The translations under genes were made by a program, and so were the position numbers. The notes beneath the pieces were generated by a model. That model did not search any database and was not told the origin of the DNA. It saw only the letters and a program-made list of their open reading frames with translations. From Streptomyces kurssanovii (GTDB lineage Bacteria; Actinomycetota; Actinomycetes; Streptomycetales; Streptomycetaceae): DNA of 64,000 nucleotides. Of the stretch, positions 26,761 to 35,896 are shown piece after piece (within the stretch, counting starts at the first letter, position 1; every line of letters starts with the position of its first letter). Where the stretch lies: the NCBI RefSeq assembly GCF_014649695.1, contig NZ_BMTN01000002.1, forward strand, positions 372,001 to 436,000. The letters run 5' to 3'.

Positions 26761-27237
26761 TCAGGCGGGCGCCGGACCGCTGACGGGCGCCACCGGGTCG
26801 TCGCCGTCGGTGCTCCCCGCCGGCCCGGCCGACGCGGCCGGGGGCTGCTCCTTGCCGTACACGATCAGGGACGCGACCAGCAGGCCGAGCACCACCATCA
26901 GGAACGCGAAGGCGCTCCAGCCGACCAGGCCCACCGCCACCGCGCCGAGCACCCCGTGTACGACGGCAAGGGTGATGAGCGCGATGCGGGCGAAGCGGCC
27001 GGGCGCCCGGTCGCGTATGCCTGCCACGAGGAGCAGCACGCCGCACAGGGCGAGGAAGAGGCCGGACCCTATCCCCAGTCCCCACGTCGCGGTCACCATC
27101 ACGTCCGGGTCCATGCCGTCCAGGGACATCCGCTGAGCCCCGACGAACGTGGCCATGACACCGTTGAGCACGACGATGCCGACGGCCTCGATCAGCAGGA
27201 CAAGCGCAGCCACCACGGCCACCGGTCTGCGCACCAC
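26761..27237 (-). CDS. four-helix integral membrane protein of unknown function
   Basis: A protein of about 158 residues with four hydrophobic segments (for example PVAVVAALVLLIEAVGIVVL, then GLGIGSGLFLALCGVLLLVA and FAFLMVVLGLLVASLIVY) and a polar Ala/Pro-rich tail. Not recognised as a named family. The frame is open to 27420, but the only well-placed start is GTG 27237 with a GGGGGC just upstream; the extension is less GC-rich and looks like promoter DNA. It is convergent with maf (12 bp gap) and divergent from accA2. Confidence 0.75.
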   Translation of the reverse strand: MVRRPVAVVAALVLLIEAVGIVVLNGVMATFVGAQRMSLDGMDPDVMVTATWGLGIGSGLFLALCGVLLLVAGIRDRAPGRFARIALITLAVVHGVLGAVAVGLVGWSAFAFLMVVLGLLVASLIVYGKEQPPAASAGPAGSTDGDDPVAPVSGPAPA

Positions 27238-27593
27238 GGCGCCCCCAACCCTCTGTGTACCGGAAGTACGTACGACAGCCGCGAGGCTACTGACCGGTAA
27301 ACGCGGGGACAAGGGTTCCGGCACGCTCGGTCCCAAGGCAAAGAATCGTTGGGCCATTCGTAGGGACTCGACAAAGAAACGTGTCGGGCCGCTGCGCCCG
27401 CAGACAGAGACCTTGACCACACCAGAGGGCTACTGTGCGAGAGGGGAACCCGTCGTACCGTGGTGCGACAAGGGATTTCGCGATCGAGCGAGCCTCGAAT
27501 CACGCTCCGTGTGGGCAAGCTCACCATTGGGGACGGGTCGAAAGGCCGTGTCGGCAGTCCCTAAACTCAGCTTGTTTCAAGGAGGGAGCCATC
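27238..27593. other. divergent promoter region of accA2
   Basis: No gene seen in these 356 bases, which are visibly less GC-rich than the surroundings. TAAACT (27562-27567) is a -10-like hexamer 27 bp before the accA2 GTG. TTGACC (27413-27418) resembles a -35 but lacks a correctly spaced -10. Promoters for both the membrane-protein gene and accA2 must lie here. Confidence 0.5.
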
Positions 27594-29348
27594 GTGCGCA
27601 AGGTGCTCATCGCCAACCGTGGCGAAATCGCTGTCCGCGTTGCCCGTGCCTGCCGGGACGCCGGGATCGCGAGCGTAGCCGTCTACGCCGATCCGGACCG
27701 GGACGCATTGCATGTCCGCGCGGCCGACGAAGCGTTCGCCCTGGGCGGTGACACCCCGGCCGCCAGTTACCTGGACATGGCCAAGGTGCTTCAGGCCGCG
27801 GCCGATTCGGGGGCGGACGCCATCCACCCCGGATACGGCTTCCTGTCCGAGAACGCGGACTTCGCCCAAGCGGTCATCGACGCCGGTCTGACCTGGATCG
27901 GCCCGCCCCCGCAGGCAATCCGTGACCTCGGTGACAAGGTCGCCGCCCGTCACATCGCCCAGCGTGCCGGCGCCCCGCTGGTCGCCGGCACCCCCGACCC
28001 GGTCTCCGGCGCCGACGAGGTCGTCGACTTCGCCCGCGAGAACGGGCTGCCGATCGCCATCAAGGCCGCCTTCGGCGGCGGCGGCCGCGGCCTGAAGGTC
28101 GCCCGCACCCTCGAAGAGGTCCCGGAGCTCTACGACTCCGCCGTCCGCGAGGCGGTCGCCGCCTTCGGCCGGGGCGAGTGCTTCGTCGAGCGCTACCTCG
28201 ACAAGCCCCGCCATGTGGAGACCCAGTGCCTGGCCGACTCCCACGGCAACGTGGTCGTCGTCTCCACCCGTGACTGCTCGCTCCAGCGCCGCCACCAGAA
28301 GCTGGTGGAGGAGGCCCCGGCGCCGTTCCTGTCCGAGGCTCAGAACGCGGAGCTGTACCGCGCCTCGAAGGCCATCCTCAAGGAAGCCGGCTACGTCGGC
28401 GCCGGCACCGTCGAGTTCCTCGTCGGTGTCGACGGCACCATCTCCTTCCTCGAGGTCAACACCCGCCTCCAGGTCGAACACCCGGTCACCGAAGAGGTCA
28501 CCGGCATCGACCTGGTCCGCGAGATGTTCCGCATCGCCGACGGCGAGGAACTCGGCTACGACGACCCGGCGGTGCGCGGCCACTCCTTCGAGTTCCGGAT
28601 CAATGGTGAGGACCCCGGCCGGGGCTTCCTCCCCGCGCCCGGCACCGTCACCACGTTCAACCCGCCCACCGGCCCCGGCGTCCGCCTCGACGCCGGTGTC
28701 GAGTCCGGCTCCGTCATCGGCCCGGCGTGGGACTCGCTCCTCGCCAAGCTGATCGTCACCGGCGCCACCCGCGAGCAGGCCCTGCAGCGCGCCGCGCGTG
28801 CGCTGGCGGAGTTCGAGGTCGAGGGCATGGCCACCGCCATCCCCTTCCACCGCGCGGTCGTCGCCGACCCGGCGTTCACGGCGGACCCCTTCCGGGTCCA
28901 CACCCGCTGGATCGAGACCGAGTTCGTCAACGACATCAAGCCGTTCGCCCCGGCCGGCGCCGACACGGACGAGGACGAGGCGGGCCGCGAGACCATCGTG
29001 GTCGAGGTCGGCGGCAAGCGCCTCGAGGTGTCGCTGCCGTCCTCGCTCGGCATGACCCTCGCGCGCACCGGCCTCGCCGCCGGCGCCAAGCCCAAGCGCC
29101 GGGCCGCGAAGAAGTCGTCCTCGGCCGCCTCCGGTGACACCCTCGCCTCCCCGATGCAGGGCACCATCGTCAAGGTCGCCGTCGAGGAGGGCCAGGAGGT
29201 CAAGGAGGGCGACCTCGTCGTCGTCCTGGAGGCCATGAAGATGGAGCAGCCGCTCAACGCGCACCGCTCCGGCACCATCAAGGGCCTGGCCGCCGAGGTG
29301 GGCGCCTCCCTCACCTCCGGCGCGACCATCTGCGAGATCAAGGACTGA
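27594..29348 (+). CDS. accA2: biotinylated acyl-CoA carboxylase alpha subunit
   Basis: Biotin carboxylase plus biotin carrier protein (584 residues), the alpha subunit shared by acetyl- and propionyl-CoA carboxylases in Streptomyces. Motifs: [20 protein letters not shown] at the start, [15 protein letters not shown] (ATP loop, about 155-170), [34 protein letters not shown] and RINGEDP in the carboxylase. A Lys/Ala-rich linker leads to the carrier domain with EAMKMEQ, biotinyl Lys549. The GTG start is preceded by AAGGAGGG. Partners are PccB/PccE at 22-24 kb and the ligase BirA at 21 kb. Confidence 0.96.
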   Translation: MRKVLIANRGEIAVRVARACRDAGIASVAVYADPDRDALHVRAADEAFALGGDTPAASYLDMAKVLQAAADSGADAIHPGYGFLSENADFAQAVIDAGLTWIGPPPQAIRDLGDKVAARHIAQRAGAPLVAGTPDPVSGADEVVDFARENGLPIAIKAAFGGGGRGLKVARTLEEVPELYDSAVREAVAAFGRGECFVERYLDKPRHVETQCLADSHGNVVVVSTRDCSLQRRHQKLVEEAPAPFLSEAQNAELYRASKAILKEAGYVGAGTVEFLVGVDGTISFLEVNTRLQVEHPVTEEVTGIDLVREMFRIADGEELGYDDPAVRGHSFEFRINGEDPGRGFLPAPGTVTTFNPPTGPGVRLDAGVESGSVIGPAWDSLLAKLIVTGATREQALQRAARALAEFEVEGMATAIPFHRAVVADPAFTADPFRVHTRWIETEFVNDIKPFAPAGADTDEDEAGRETIVVEVGGKRLEVSLPSSLGMTLARTGLAAGAKPKRRAAKKSSSAASGDTLASPMQGTIVKVAVEEGQEVKEGDLVVVLEAMKMEQPLNAHRSGTIKGLAAEVGASLTSGATICEIKD

Positions 29349-29366
29349 CCCGTCCGACCGTCCGCT

Positions 29367-29400
29367 GAAGGGCCCCCGGCATCCGTGCCGGGGGCCCTTC
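29367..29400 (+). terminator. terminator after accA2
   Basis: Perfect 14-bp stem GAAGGGCCCCCGGC / GCCGGGGGCCCTTC with loop ATCCGT, ending in TTC, 18 bp after the accA2 stop. Confidence 0.88.
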
Positions 29401-29708
29401 GCGCTGGGCGCGTCCTGTGTCGGACTGCTCCTCGACTCCCTCCACGCGGCGCTGTACCGACTGCCCAACGACTACCGCTGTGGCCCCGCCGGGCGTACGA
29501 AAGGGGCTGGCCGGATCCAGCGTGGCCCGCAGACAGCGGATCGCCGACCGTATCGCCGGTGCCCACGCCCGGGCCCCGATCCGGGAGCGCCTCGCCCGCT
29601 GCCCCCGCCGCGGACGCCGCCCTCGCCTCTACCGGGCCACCCCCGCCCAGCTGGGCTGCTGCCGCACTCCGTCACCGCCCGCACCCTGGCGTCCGGCATC
29701 CTTGAGGT
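29401..29708. other. intergenic stretch without a recognised gene
   Basis: About 308 bases between the accA2 terminator and the TetR gene. Several frames are open because of base composition, but translations are Arg/Pro-rich and match nothing I know. The TetR promoter must lie at its right end. It may hold remnants of a lost gene, but nothing can be identified. Confidence 0.5.
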
Positions 29709-30275
29709 GTGACGGACACCAGGCCCAAGCGCGCCGACGCGCGCCGCAACTACGACCGGCTGCTGACCGAGGCGCGGGCCGCGTTCGCCGAGCGCGGCAC
29801 CGACGCCTCGCTCGAGGAGATCGCCCGCAGCGCGGGCGTCGGCATCGGCACGCTGTACCGCCACTTCCCGAACCGTCACGCCATGATGAACGCGGTCTTC
29901 CAGGAGGCCGTCGCCGCCCTGCTGGAGCGCTCACGCGAACTGGCGGGCGCGGAACAGCCGTGCACGGCGCTGGTGGAGTGGCTGCGCGCCCTGATCACCC
30001 ACGCGGGTGAGTACCGCGGCCTCGCCCGTGCGCTTCTGTCGGCGTCCCACGACAGGAACTCGGCCCTGTCGGCGTGCAGCGTCCCCCTGCGCGACGCGGG
30101 CGAACGCCTGCTGTCCCGGGCGCAGGAAGCGGGGTCGGTCCGTACGGACGTCTCGATCGGCGATCTGATGCAGCTGACGAACGCGATCGCACTGGCGGCG
30201 GAACAGGACCCGTCGGACCCGGAGTTGGCGGACCGCCTCCTGAACCTGACCCTGCGGGGCCTGCGCCCGGACTAG
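29709..30275 (+). CDS. TetR-family transcriptional regulator
   Basis: A 188-residue regulator. HTH: LLTEARAAFAERGTDASLEE, IARSAGVGIGTLYRHFPNRH. The C-terminal domain is of the SCO1712-like type (ALSACSVPLRDAGERLLSRAQEAG, then TNAIALAAEQDP). The GTG at 29709 overlaps another GTG two bases upstream; no Shine-Dalgarno is visible, so it may be leaderless. It is followed 44 bp downstream by a PPOX-type oxidoreductase that could be its target. Confidence 0.9.
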   Translation: MTDTRPKRADARRNYDRLLTEARAAFAERGTDASLEEIARSAGVGIGTLYRHFPNRHAMMNAVFQEAVAALLERSRELAGAEQPCTALVEWLRALITHAGEYRGLARALLSASHDRNSALSACSVPLRDAGERLLSRAQEAGSVRTDVSIGDLMQLTNAIALAAEQDPSDPELADRLLNLTLRGLRPD

Positions 30276-30319
30276 GGCCTCCATGAAATTCCTTTGCGGT
30301 CACGGACGTTGATCACGTC

Positions 30320-30778
30320 ATGACTCAAGGACCAGCACCTCGCCCACTGTCCGACGAAGCCCTCTCGGCGCTGCTCGGCCGGCAGCAGTTCGGCACGCTC
30401 GCCACGGTGAAACGCAGCGGCCACCCCCACCTGACCACCATGCTGTACAGCTGGGACCCCGAGGCCCGCGTCGTGCGGTTCTCCACGACGGCCGACCGGG
30501 TCAAGGTCGGGCACCTGCGGCGCGACCCGCGTGCCGCACTGCATGTGCAGGGTGGCGACGTCTGGTCGTTCGCGGTCGCCGAAGGCGAGGCCGAGGTCTC
30601 CGGGATCACGACGGTCCCCGGCGACACGGTCGGACGGGAGCTGCTCGGGATGATCCCGGAGGCCGCGCGGCCCGAGGACGAGGACGCGTTCCTGGAGCAG
30701 CAGGTCGCAGAGGGGCGGTTGGTCGTCCGTTTGAAGGTCGACCGGCTCTACGGAACAGCACTCGACATCGAGGGCTAG
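30320..30778 (+). CDS. PPOX-class F420- or flavin-dependent oxidoreductase
   Basis: A 152-residue split-barrel protein (pyridoxamine-5'-phosphate oxidase-like). Typical elements are QQFGTLATVKRSGHPHLTTM, VRFSTTADRVKVGHLRRDPR and AALHVQGGDVWSFAVAEGEA. The actinobacterial PPOX class of this size usually binds deazaflavin F420. It is probably co-expressed with the upstream TetR gene. Its TAG stop overlaps the stop of the convergent frameshifted TetR gene. Confidence 0.88.
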   Translation: MTQGPAPRPLSDEALSALLGRQQFGTLATVKRSGHPHLTTMLYSWDPEARVVRFSTTADRVKVGHLRRDPRAALHVQGGDVWSFAVAEGEAEVSGITTVPGDTVGRELLGMIPEAARPEDEDAFLEQQVAEGRLVVRLKVDRLYGTALDIEG

Positions 30779-31412
30779 GGGTTCCGGGGAGCGACGCCCA
30801 GGAGGGCGAGTGTGGCGGTACGCAGCCACGTTGCCGCCTCCTCCACCGACATGCGTCCCGCCCCGACCGCGTCGCCTGCCGTGTGGCCGAGAGCGGTCAC
30901 CGCGGCCACGAGCCAGGTGGCCGGTGGCGCGGGGTCGAACTCGCCCGACGCCTGGCCTTTCTCGATCAGCCGGGTGAGGCGGGCGGCACCGGCTCGTGCC
31001 GGGCCTGGTCGGCGGCGCCGCGGCTCCCCAGCTGGAGCGGCACCGGATTGCGTTCGAACAGCCGCCAGCCGATGTCCTGAGGCCGCAGCAGCGCGTCCAG
31101 GGCCGGACCGCCGCTCTCCTCCGCCTCGTCCATGGCCTGGTCGGTGATCGGGTCGGCGACGGCGTCCAGCAGCGCGTCACGGGTGCCGAAGTGCGCGTAT
31201 ACGGTCCGGCGGGTCACGCCTGCCGCGGCGGCGATGGCGGCCGTTCCGGCGTCGGGCCGCTCGGCCAGCAGTCGCAACGCGGCGTCCAGCACTGCGGTCT
31301 GACCGCGCTCGGCGTCGGCGCGACGGCCACGCCGAGCGCGGGACCTGTCGCCCGGGGACTCGAAAGCACTTACGTCCGCACGCTGCGCCGCCCTGTGAAA
31401 GCACGGGCCCAC
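30775..31412 (-). pseudogene. frameshifted TetR-family regulator
   Basis: The N-terminal part in one frame has an intact HTH (AERPDAGTAAIAAAAGVTRR, TVYAHFGTRDALLDAVADPI) and runs to GSRGAADQARHEPVPPASPG before a stop at about 30966. The expected C-terminus continues in another frame as ARLTRLIEKGQASGEFDPAP, then PATWLVAAVTALGHTAGDAV and EEAATWLRTATLALLGVAPR to TAG at 30775. A single small indel near 30970-31010 would rejoin both. The 5' end is uncertain; GTG 31412 is one option. Either a recent pseudogene or a sequencing indel. Confidence 0.75.
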
Positions 31413-31715
31413 CCGCCCGCCCACGGGCGTAACACGCCACCGGACCGGGCGCACCGCAGGCCCGGCACGCCCCGCGACGGGCGCAACGCACGCGCACCGG
31501 ACCGGGCGCGCAAGTGCGCCACGCTCACGACGGACCACGGCCCTAACCCGCCCGCGGGGGCGCAACGCACCGTAACCACGCCCGACAGGGCCGCAACGCA
31601 CCCTCACCCGGCCGGGGACGGCGCGCCCTCGGTCCACCGCACCCAGCCCGCACCCAGCCCGCACCCACGGCCCGAGGCGAGCCCAGGCCACCCCAGGCCA
31701 CCCCAGGAAACCGCG
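31413..31715. repeat. degenerate low-complexity repeat region
   Basis: Non-coding, C/G-rich stretch with imperfect repeats. CACCGGACCGGGCG-like units occur near 31439 and 31496. GCGCAACGCAC-like units occur near 31477, 31558 and 31590. A run of CAGCCCGCACC and CAGGCCACCC units occupies about 31640-31710. It separates the TetR pseudogene from the DeoR gene. No gene was seen. Confidence 0.6.
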
Positions 31716-32639
31716 TCAGCGACGGCGGAGGTCGGCCACGCGGGCCGACCGGTCCGGAAGCGGGTCCGTGCCCAGCGCACCCGCCGCGCTGCGGAGTCCG
31801 GCCCGGGTGCGGCGCTGGCCGGGCAGCGGCACCTCAGGGCGCGGCGCGGGCGCCGCCCCCGCTCCGGCGACCGCGATCTGCACACCCTGGTCCGCGAGTG
31901 CCTGTAGCTCCGTCGCCGCCCGGTCGTCGTGCGCCGGCGGCTCGTCCGTCACCAGGCGGGTGATCACATCCGTCGGCACGGTCTGGAACATCGTGTCCGT
32001 ACCGAGCTTGGTGTGGTCCGCCAGGACCACGACCTCCGCCGCGGCCTGGACGAGCGCCCGGTCGACGCTCGCGGAGAGCATGTTGGACGTGGACAGACCC
32101 CGCTCGGCCGTCAGCCCGCTCCCGGACAGGAACGCGCGGGAGACCCGCAGCCCTTGGAGGGACTGCTCCGCACCGCTCCCGACCAGCGCGTAGTTGGAGC
32201 CGCGCAACGTGCCGCCGGTCATGACGACTTCGACCCGGTTGGCGTGGGCGAGCGCCTGGGCGACCAGGAGGGAGTTGGTGACCACGGTCAGTCCGGGGAC
32301 ACGCGCGAGCCGGCGTGCCAGCTCCTGCGTCGTGGTACCGGCGCCGACGACGATGGCCTCACCCTCTTCGACAAGGGCGGCCGCGAGGTCGGCGATGGCC
32401 GTCTTCTCCGCGGTGGCGGACAGGGATTTCTGCGGAAAGCCGGACTCGCGGGTGAATCCGCCCGGCAGTACCGCACCGCCGTGCCGGCGGTCGAGGAGTC
32501 CTTCTGCCTCCAGTGCCCGCACGTCACGCCGTACGGTCACTTCGGAGGTCTGGACGACGCGGGCGAGCTCACGGAGCGACACGGCACCGTTGGCACGCAC
32601 CATTTCGAGGATCAACTGACGACGTTCTGCAGCGAACAC
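31716..32639 (-). CDS. DeoR-family transcriptional regulator
   Basis: A 307-residue sugar-phosphate-responsive regulator. The N-terminal HTH reads RRQLILEMVRANGAVSLREL, ARVVQTSEVTVRRDVRALEA, EGLLDRRHGGAVL. The DeoR C-terminal sensor shows GEAIVVGAGTTTQELARRL, VVTNSLLVAQAL and MTGGTLRGSNYALVG. A Pro/Ala-rich tail of about 50 residues is extra. GTG 32639 has no Shine-Dalgarno. An AAACTGAC inverted repeat lies immediately upstream and is the likely autoregulatory operator. It is near the nucleoside genes but not proven to control them. Confidence 0.9.
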   Translation of the reverse strand: MFAAERRQLILEMVRANGAVSLRELARVVQTSEVTVRRDVRALEAEGLLDRRHGGAVLPGGFTRESGFPQKSLSATAEKTAIADLAAALVEEGEAIVVGAGTTTQELARRLARVPGLTVVTNSLLVAQALAHANRVEVVMTGGTLRGSNYALVGSGAEQSLQGLRVSRAFLSGSGLTAERGLSTSNMLSASVDRALVQAAAEVVVLADHTKLGTDTMFQTVPTDVITRLVTDEPPAHDDRAATELQALADQGVQIAVAGAGAAPAPRPEVPLPGQRRTRAGLRSAAGALGTDPLPDRSARVADLRRR

Positions 32640-32640
32640 G

Positions 32641-32672
32641 AAACTGACAGTAACCCCACCGCCCGTCAGTTT
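32641..32672. promoter_or_regulatory. inverted repeat upstream of the DeoR gene
   Basis: AAACTGAC (32641-32648) and GTCAGTTT (32665-32672) form a perfect 8-bp inverted repeat with 16 nt between. It directly abuts the GTG start, so binding there would block transcription or initiation. Confidence 0.6.
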
Positions 32673-32804
32673 TCAGCTCTATGCGCCGGATACCGGAAAT
32701 TGTGCACTTAAGAGGCCGCCAAGTGGTATAGACGGCCCCCAAGTTGATCGCGCGACGAGCGAAGTGCCCGGGGTTCGCCGGGTTTCTTCCGTGTGCGGTC
32801 GCGG

Positions 32805-34244
32805 TCAGCCCTCGCCCGACGTCTTCCGGGTGTGCAACTGACGTGCCACCTCCGCGATCGACCCGGACAGAGACGGGTACACCGTGAAAGCGTTTGCGAT
32901 CTGTTCGACCGTCAGGTTGTTGTCGACCGCGATCGAGATGGGATGGATCAGTTCCGAGGCGCGCGGCGAGACGACCACGCCGCCGACCACGATCCCGGTA
33001 CCCGGGCGGCAGAAGATCTTGACGAAGCCGTCCCTGATGCCCTGCATCTTGGCGCGGGGGTTGCGCAGCAGCGGCAGCTTGACCACGCGGGCGTCGATCT
33101 TGCCGCCGTCGACGTCGGCCTGGCTGTAGCCGACGGTCGCGATCTCGGGGTCGGTGAAGACGTTGGAGGAGACGGTCTTCAGGTTCAGCGGGGCGACCGC
33201 GTCACCGAGGAAGTGGTACATCGCGATCCGGCCCTGCATGGCGGCGACGGACGCGAGGGCGAAGATGCCGGTGACGTCCCCCGCCGCGTACACGCCGGGC
33301 GCCGACGTACGGGACACCTTGTCGGTCCAGATGTGACCGGAGTCCTTGAGCCGGACACCGGCCTCCTCGAGGCCCATGCCCGCCGTGTTGGGGATCGCGC
33401 CGACGGCCATCAGGCAGTGCGAGCCGCTGATGACGCGGCCGTCGGAGAGCGTGACCTCGACCCGGTCGCCGACGCGCTTGGCGGACTCGGCGCGGGAGCG
33501 GGCCATGACGTTCATACCGCGGCGGCGGAAGACGTCCTCGAGGACCGCGGCGGCGTCCGGGTCCTCGCCGGGCAGCACGCGGTCACGGGAGGAGACGAGG
33601 GTGACGCGCGAGCCTAGTGCCTGGTACGCGCCGGCGAACTCGGCGCCGGTGACACCGGAACCGACGACGATGAGCTCCTCGGGAAGCTCGTCCAGGTCGT
33701 ACACCTGCGTCCAGTTGAGGATGCGCTCGCCGTCGGGCTTGGCGTCGGGGATCTCGCGCGGGTGACCGCCGGTGGCGATCAGCACGGCATCCGCGGTGAG
33801 CGTCTCCTCCGTGCCGTCCGCCGCGCGCACGACGACCTTGCGGGAGCCGTCCATCGCCTGCTGCCCGTCGAGCCGGCCGCGGCCGCGCATGACGCGCGCG
33901 CCGGCCCGGGTGACGGAGGCCGTGATGTCGTGCGACTGGGCGAGCGCGAGGCGCTTGACACGCCGGTTGACCTTGCCGAGGTCCACACCGACGACGCGGG
34001 CGGCCTGCTCGATGTGCGGGGTGTCGTCGGCCACGATGATGCCGAGCTCCTCGTAGGAGGAGTCGAAGGTCGTCATGACTTCGGCGGTGGCGATCAGGGT
34101 CTTCGACGGTACGCAGTCGGTCAGCACCGACGCCCCGCCCAGACCGTCGCAGTCGACGACGGTCACCTCCGCGCCGAGCTGAGCGCCGACCAGGGCCGCC
34201 TCATATCCGCCGGGTCCGCCACCGATGATCACGATCCGGGTCAC
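32805..34244 (-). CDS. LpdA-like NAD(P)H-quinone dehydrogenase flavoprotein
   Basis: A 479-residue FAD/NAD flavoprotein of the disulfide-reductase fold: RIVIIGGGPGGYEAAL (FAD), the ATGGHPREIP connection, VVGSGVTGAEFAGAYQAL (NAD), PGVYAAGDVTG and a C-terminal dimer domain with VFTDPEIATVGYS. The normal redox disulfide is missing: the region reads GGASVLTDCVPSKT with a single cysteine, as in mycobacterial LpdA, which reduces quinones. Therefore it is not a lipoamide dehydrogenase. The GTG start gives VTRIVIIGG; the frame is open upstream to 34550 without homology. Confidence 0.92.
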   Translation of the reverse strand: MTRIVIIGGGPGGYEAALVGAQLGAEVTVVDCDGLGGASVLTDCVPSKTLIATAEVMTTFDSSYEELGIIVADDTPHIEQAARVVGVDLGKVNRRVKRLALAQSHDITASVTRAGARVMRGRGRLDGQQAMDGSRKVVVRAADGTEETLTADAVLIATGGHPREIPDAKPDGERILNWTQVYDLDELPEELIVVGSGVTGAEFAGAYQALGSRVTLVSSRDRVLPGEDPDAAAVLEDVFRRRGMNVMARSRAESAKRVGDRVEVTLSDGRVISGSHCLMAVGAIPNTAGMGLEEAGVRLKDSGHIWTDKVSRTSAPGVYAAGDVTGIFALASVAAMQGRIAMYHFLGDAVAPLNLKTVSSNVFTDPEIATVGYSQADVDGGKIDARVVKLPLLRNPRAKMQGIRDGFVKIFCRPGTGIVVGGVVVSPRASELIHPISIAVDNNLTVEQIANAFTVYPSLSGSIAEVARQLHTRKTSGEG

Positions 34245-34480
34245 GAAAAAGTCCGCCTCGCATTGTCGTTCCCGGCCCGCCTGCCCGCTCTGCCGGGGTC
34301 CGGGGGTGCCCCCGGTGGAATGCAGTACGTACTTCATTGTCCCGCATCGTTCAAGCGTTCTCGCCCCGGGGCCTCCGTACGGTCGCGACCACCACGGCCC
34401 TCCTGCTCGACCGCCGGCCGGGCCCCGCCGTACCTCGCGGCGGGGGCGCCCGCTCGTTCGCCTCCCGTACCCTCGACCCC

Positions 34481-34918
34481 ATGTCGCTCTACGCCGCGTA
34501 CGCCGGCAACCTCGACGCGCGGCTGATGACCCGCCGCGCACCGCACTCACCGCTGCGCGGCACCGGCTGGCTCAACGGCTGGCGGCTGACCTTCGGCGGC
34601 GAGCAGATGGGCTGGGAAGGGGCGCTGGCCACGATCGTGGAGGCACCGCGCTCGCAGGTCTTCGTCGCGCTGTACGACATCGCGCCCATGGACGAGGACT
34701 CCATGGACCGCTGGGAGGGTGTCGGTCTCGACATATACCGGCGCATGCGGGTCCGTGTGGACACCCTGGACGGCGAGGAGCCGGCCTGGGTGTACGTGCT
34801 GAACGGCTACGAGGGCGGCCTGCCGTCCGCCCGCTACCTGGGCGAACTCGCGGACGCCGCGGAGTCGGCGGGCGCGCCGCACGACTATGTGATGGAACTC
34901 CGCAAGCGCCCCTGCTGA
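34481..34918 (+). CDS. gamma-glutamylcyclotransferase-fold protein
   Basis: A 145-residue protein of the GGCT superfamily. The nucleotide-free substrate loop is YAAYAGNLDARLM (in place of YGSNL), followed by LNGWRLTFGG, ALYDIAPMDEDSMDRWEG with the conserved acidic residue, and YVLNGYEGGLPSARYLGELA near the C-terminus. Family members cleave gamma-glutamyl amines or amino acids to 5-oxoproline; the substrate here is not known. ATG 34481 is preceded by no good Shine-Dalgarno. It is divergent from the LpdA-like gene. Confidence 0.88.
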   Translation: MSLYAAYAGNLDARLMTRRAPHSPLRGTGWLNGWRLTFGGEQMGWEGALATIVEAPRSQVFVALYDIAPMDEDSMDRWEGVGLDIYRRMRVRVDTLDGEEPAWVYVLNGYEGGLPSARYLGELADAAESAGAPHDYVMELRKRPC

Positions 34919-34940
34919 CGGCCGCCAGGGCCGGCGGCCG
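34919..34940 (+). terminator. hairpin after the GGCT gene
   Basis: CGGCCGCC (34919-34926) pairs with GGCGGCCG (34933-34940), 6-nt loop, starting at the stop codon. Moderate 8-bp terminator candidate. Confidence 0.55.
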
Positions 34941-35028
34941 GCCGCTCGGGGCTGGTCGTCGGCGCGCGTCCCCGCACGGTTCGTCGGAAACGACAAGACA
35001 ACGATCCGAAGACCGTCGGCTGCGTCAT

Positions 35029-35065
35029 CTACGCGCGTAGGAATTCCCGGGTTACGCTCATCCGC
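35029..35065 (+). promoter_or_regulatory. punA promoter with CTACGCGCGTAG palindrome
   Basis: Perfect palindrome CTACGCGCGTAG at 35029-35040. A TACGCT -10 hexamer follows at 35053-35058, 7 nt before the GTG start, so transcription probably begins at or next to the start codon. The palindrome covers the -35 position. The same 12-mer precedes deoC (39326) and add (51552). Confidence 0.72.
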
Positions 35066-35896
35066 GTGAACGCATCTGTGAATCCGGACCTCGTCGGCGC
35101 TCTCGCCGACCCCCACGCCGCGGCCGACGCCGCCGCCGCCCGCCTGCGCGAGCTGACGGGCACCGAGACCCACGACGTCGCACTGGTGATGGGTTCCGGC
35201 TGGGCTCCGGCCGTCGACGCGCTCGGCACCCCGGAGGCCGAGTTCCCCGTCACCGAACTGCCCGGCTTCCCGCCCCCGGCGGTCGAGGGCCACGGCGGCA
35301 AGATCCGCTCGTACCGCATCGGCCAGAAGCGCGCGCTGGTCTTCCTCGGCCGTACGCACTTCTACGAGGGCCGCGGCGTCTCCGCCGTCGCCCACGGCGT
35401 GCGCACGGCGGTCGCGGCCGGCTGCAAGACCGTGGTGCTGACCAACGGCTGCGGCGGCCTGCGCGACGGCATGCGTCCGGGGCAGCCGGTGCTGATCAGC
35501 GACCACATCAACCTGACGGCGGCGTCGCCGATCATCGGCGCGAACTTCGTCGACCTCACCGACCTCTACTCCCCGCGGCTGCGGGCGCTGTGCAAGGAGG
35601 TGGACGCGACACTCGAGGAGGGTGTGTACGTCCAGTTCCCCGGCCCCCACTACGAGACCCCGGCCGAGATCAACATGGTCCGCGTGCTCGGCGGCGACCT
35701 GGTGGGCATGTCCACCGTTCTCGAGGCCATCGCGGCCCGCGAGGCCGGCGCGGAGGTGCTGGGCATCTCGCTGGTCACGAACCTGGCGGCGGGGCTCTCG
35801 GGCGAGCCGCTGAACCACGAGGAAGTACTGCAGGCCGGACGGGATTCCGCGGCGCGGATGGGTGAGCTGCTGACGCGGGTGCTGGAACGCATCTGA
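35066..35896 (+). CDS. punA: purine nucleoside phosphorylase
   Basis: Cleaves purine (deoxy)nucleosides with phosphate to base and (deoxy)ribose-1-phosphate. The 276-residue protein is of the trimeric PNP class: [14 protein letters not shown] (phosphate-binding serine), [52 protein letters not shown] with the purine-site glutamate, and [19 protein letters not shown] near the C-terminus. The GTG start is likely leaderless. The sugar-1-phosphate product would be handled by the phosphomutase at 36816 and DeoC at 39351. Confidence 0.94.
   Translation: MNASVNPDLVGALADPHAAADAAAARLRELTGTETHDVALVMGSGWAPAVDALGTPEAEFPVTELPGFPPPAVEGHGGKIRSYRIGQKRALVFLGRTHFYEGRGVSAVAHGVRTAVAAGCKTVVLTNGCGGLRDGMRPGQPVLISDHINLTAASPIIGANFVDLTDLYSPRLRALCKEVDATLEEGVYVQFPGPHYETPAEINMVRVLGGDLVGMSTVLEAIAAREAGAEVLGISLVTNLAAGLSGEPLNHEEVLQAGRDSAARMGELLTRVLERI

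Noticed and set aside
27413-27436. TTGACC and TACTGT as an accA2 promoter
   Set aside because: The spacer is only 12 bp, too short for a sigma-70 type promoter.
29417-30010. 197-codon open frame before the TetR gene
   Set aside because: Arg/Pro/Ala-rich translation that runs into the TetR gene in another frame; no recognisable domain.
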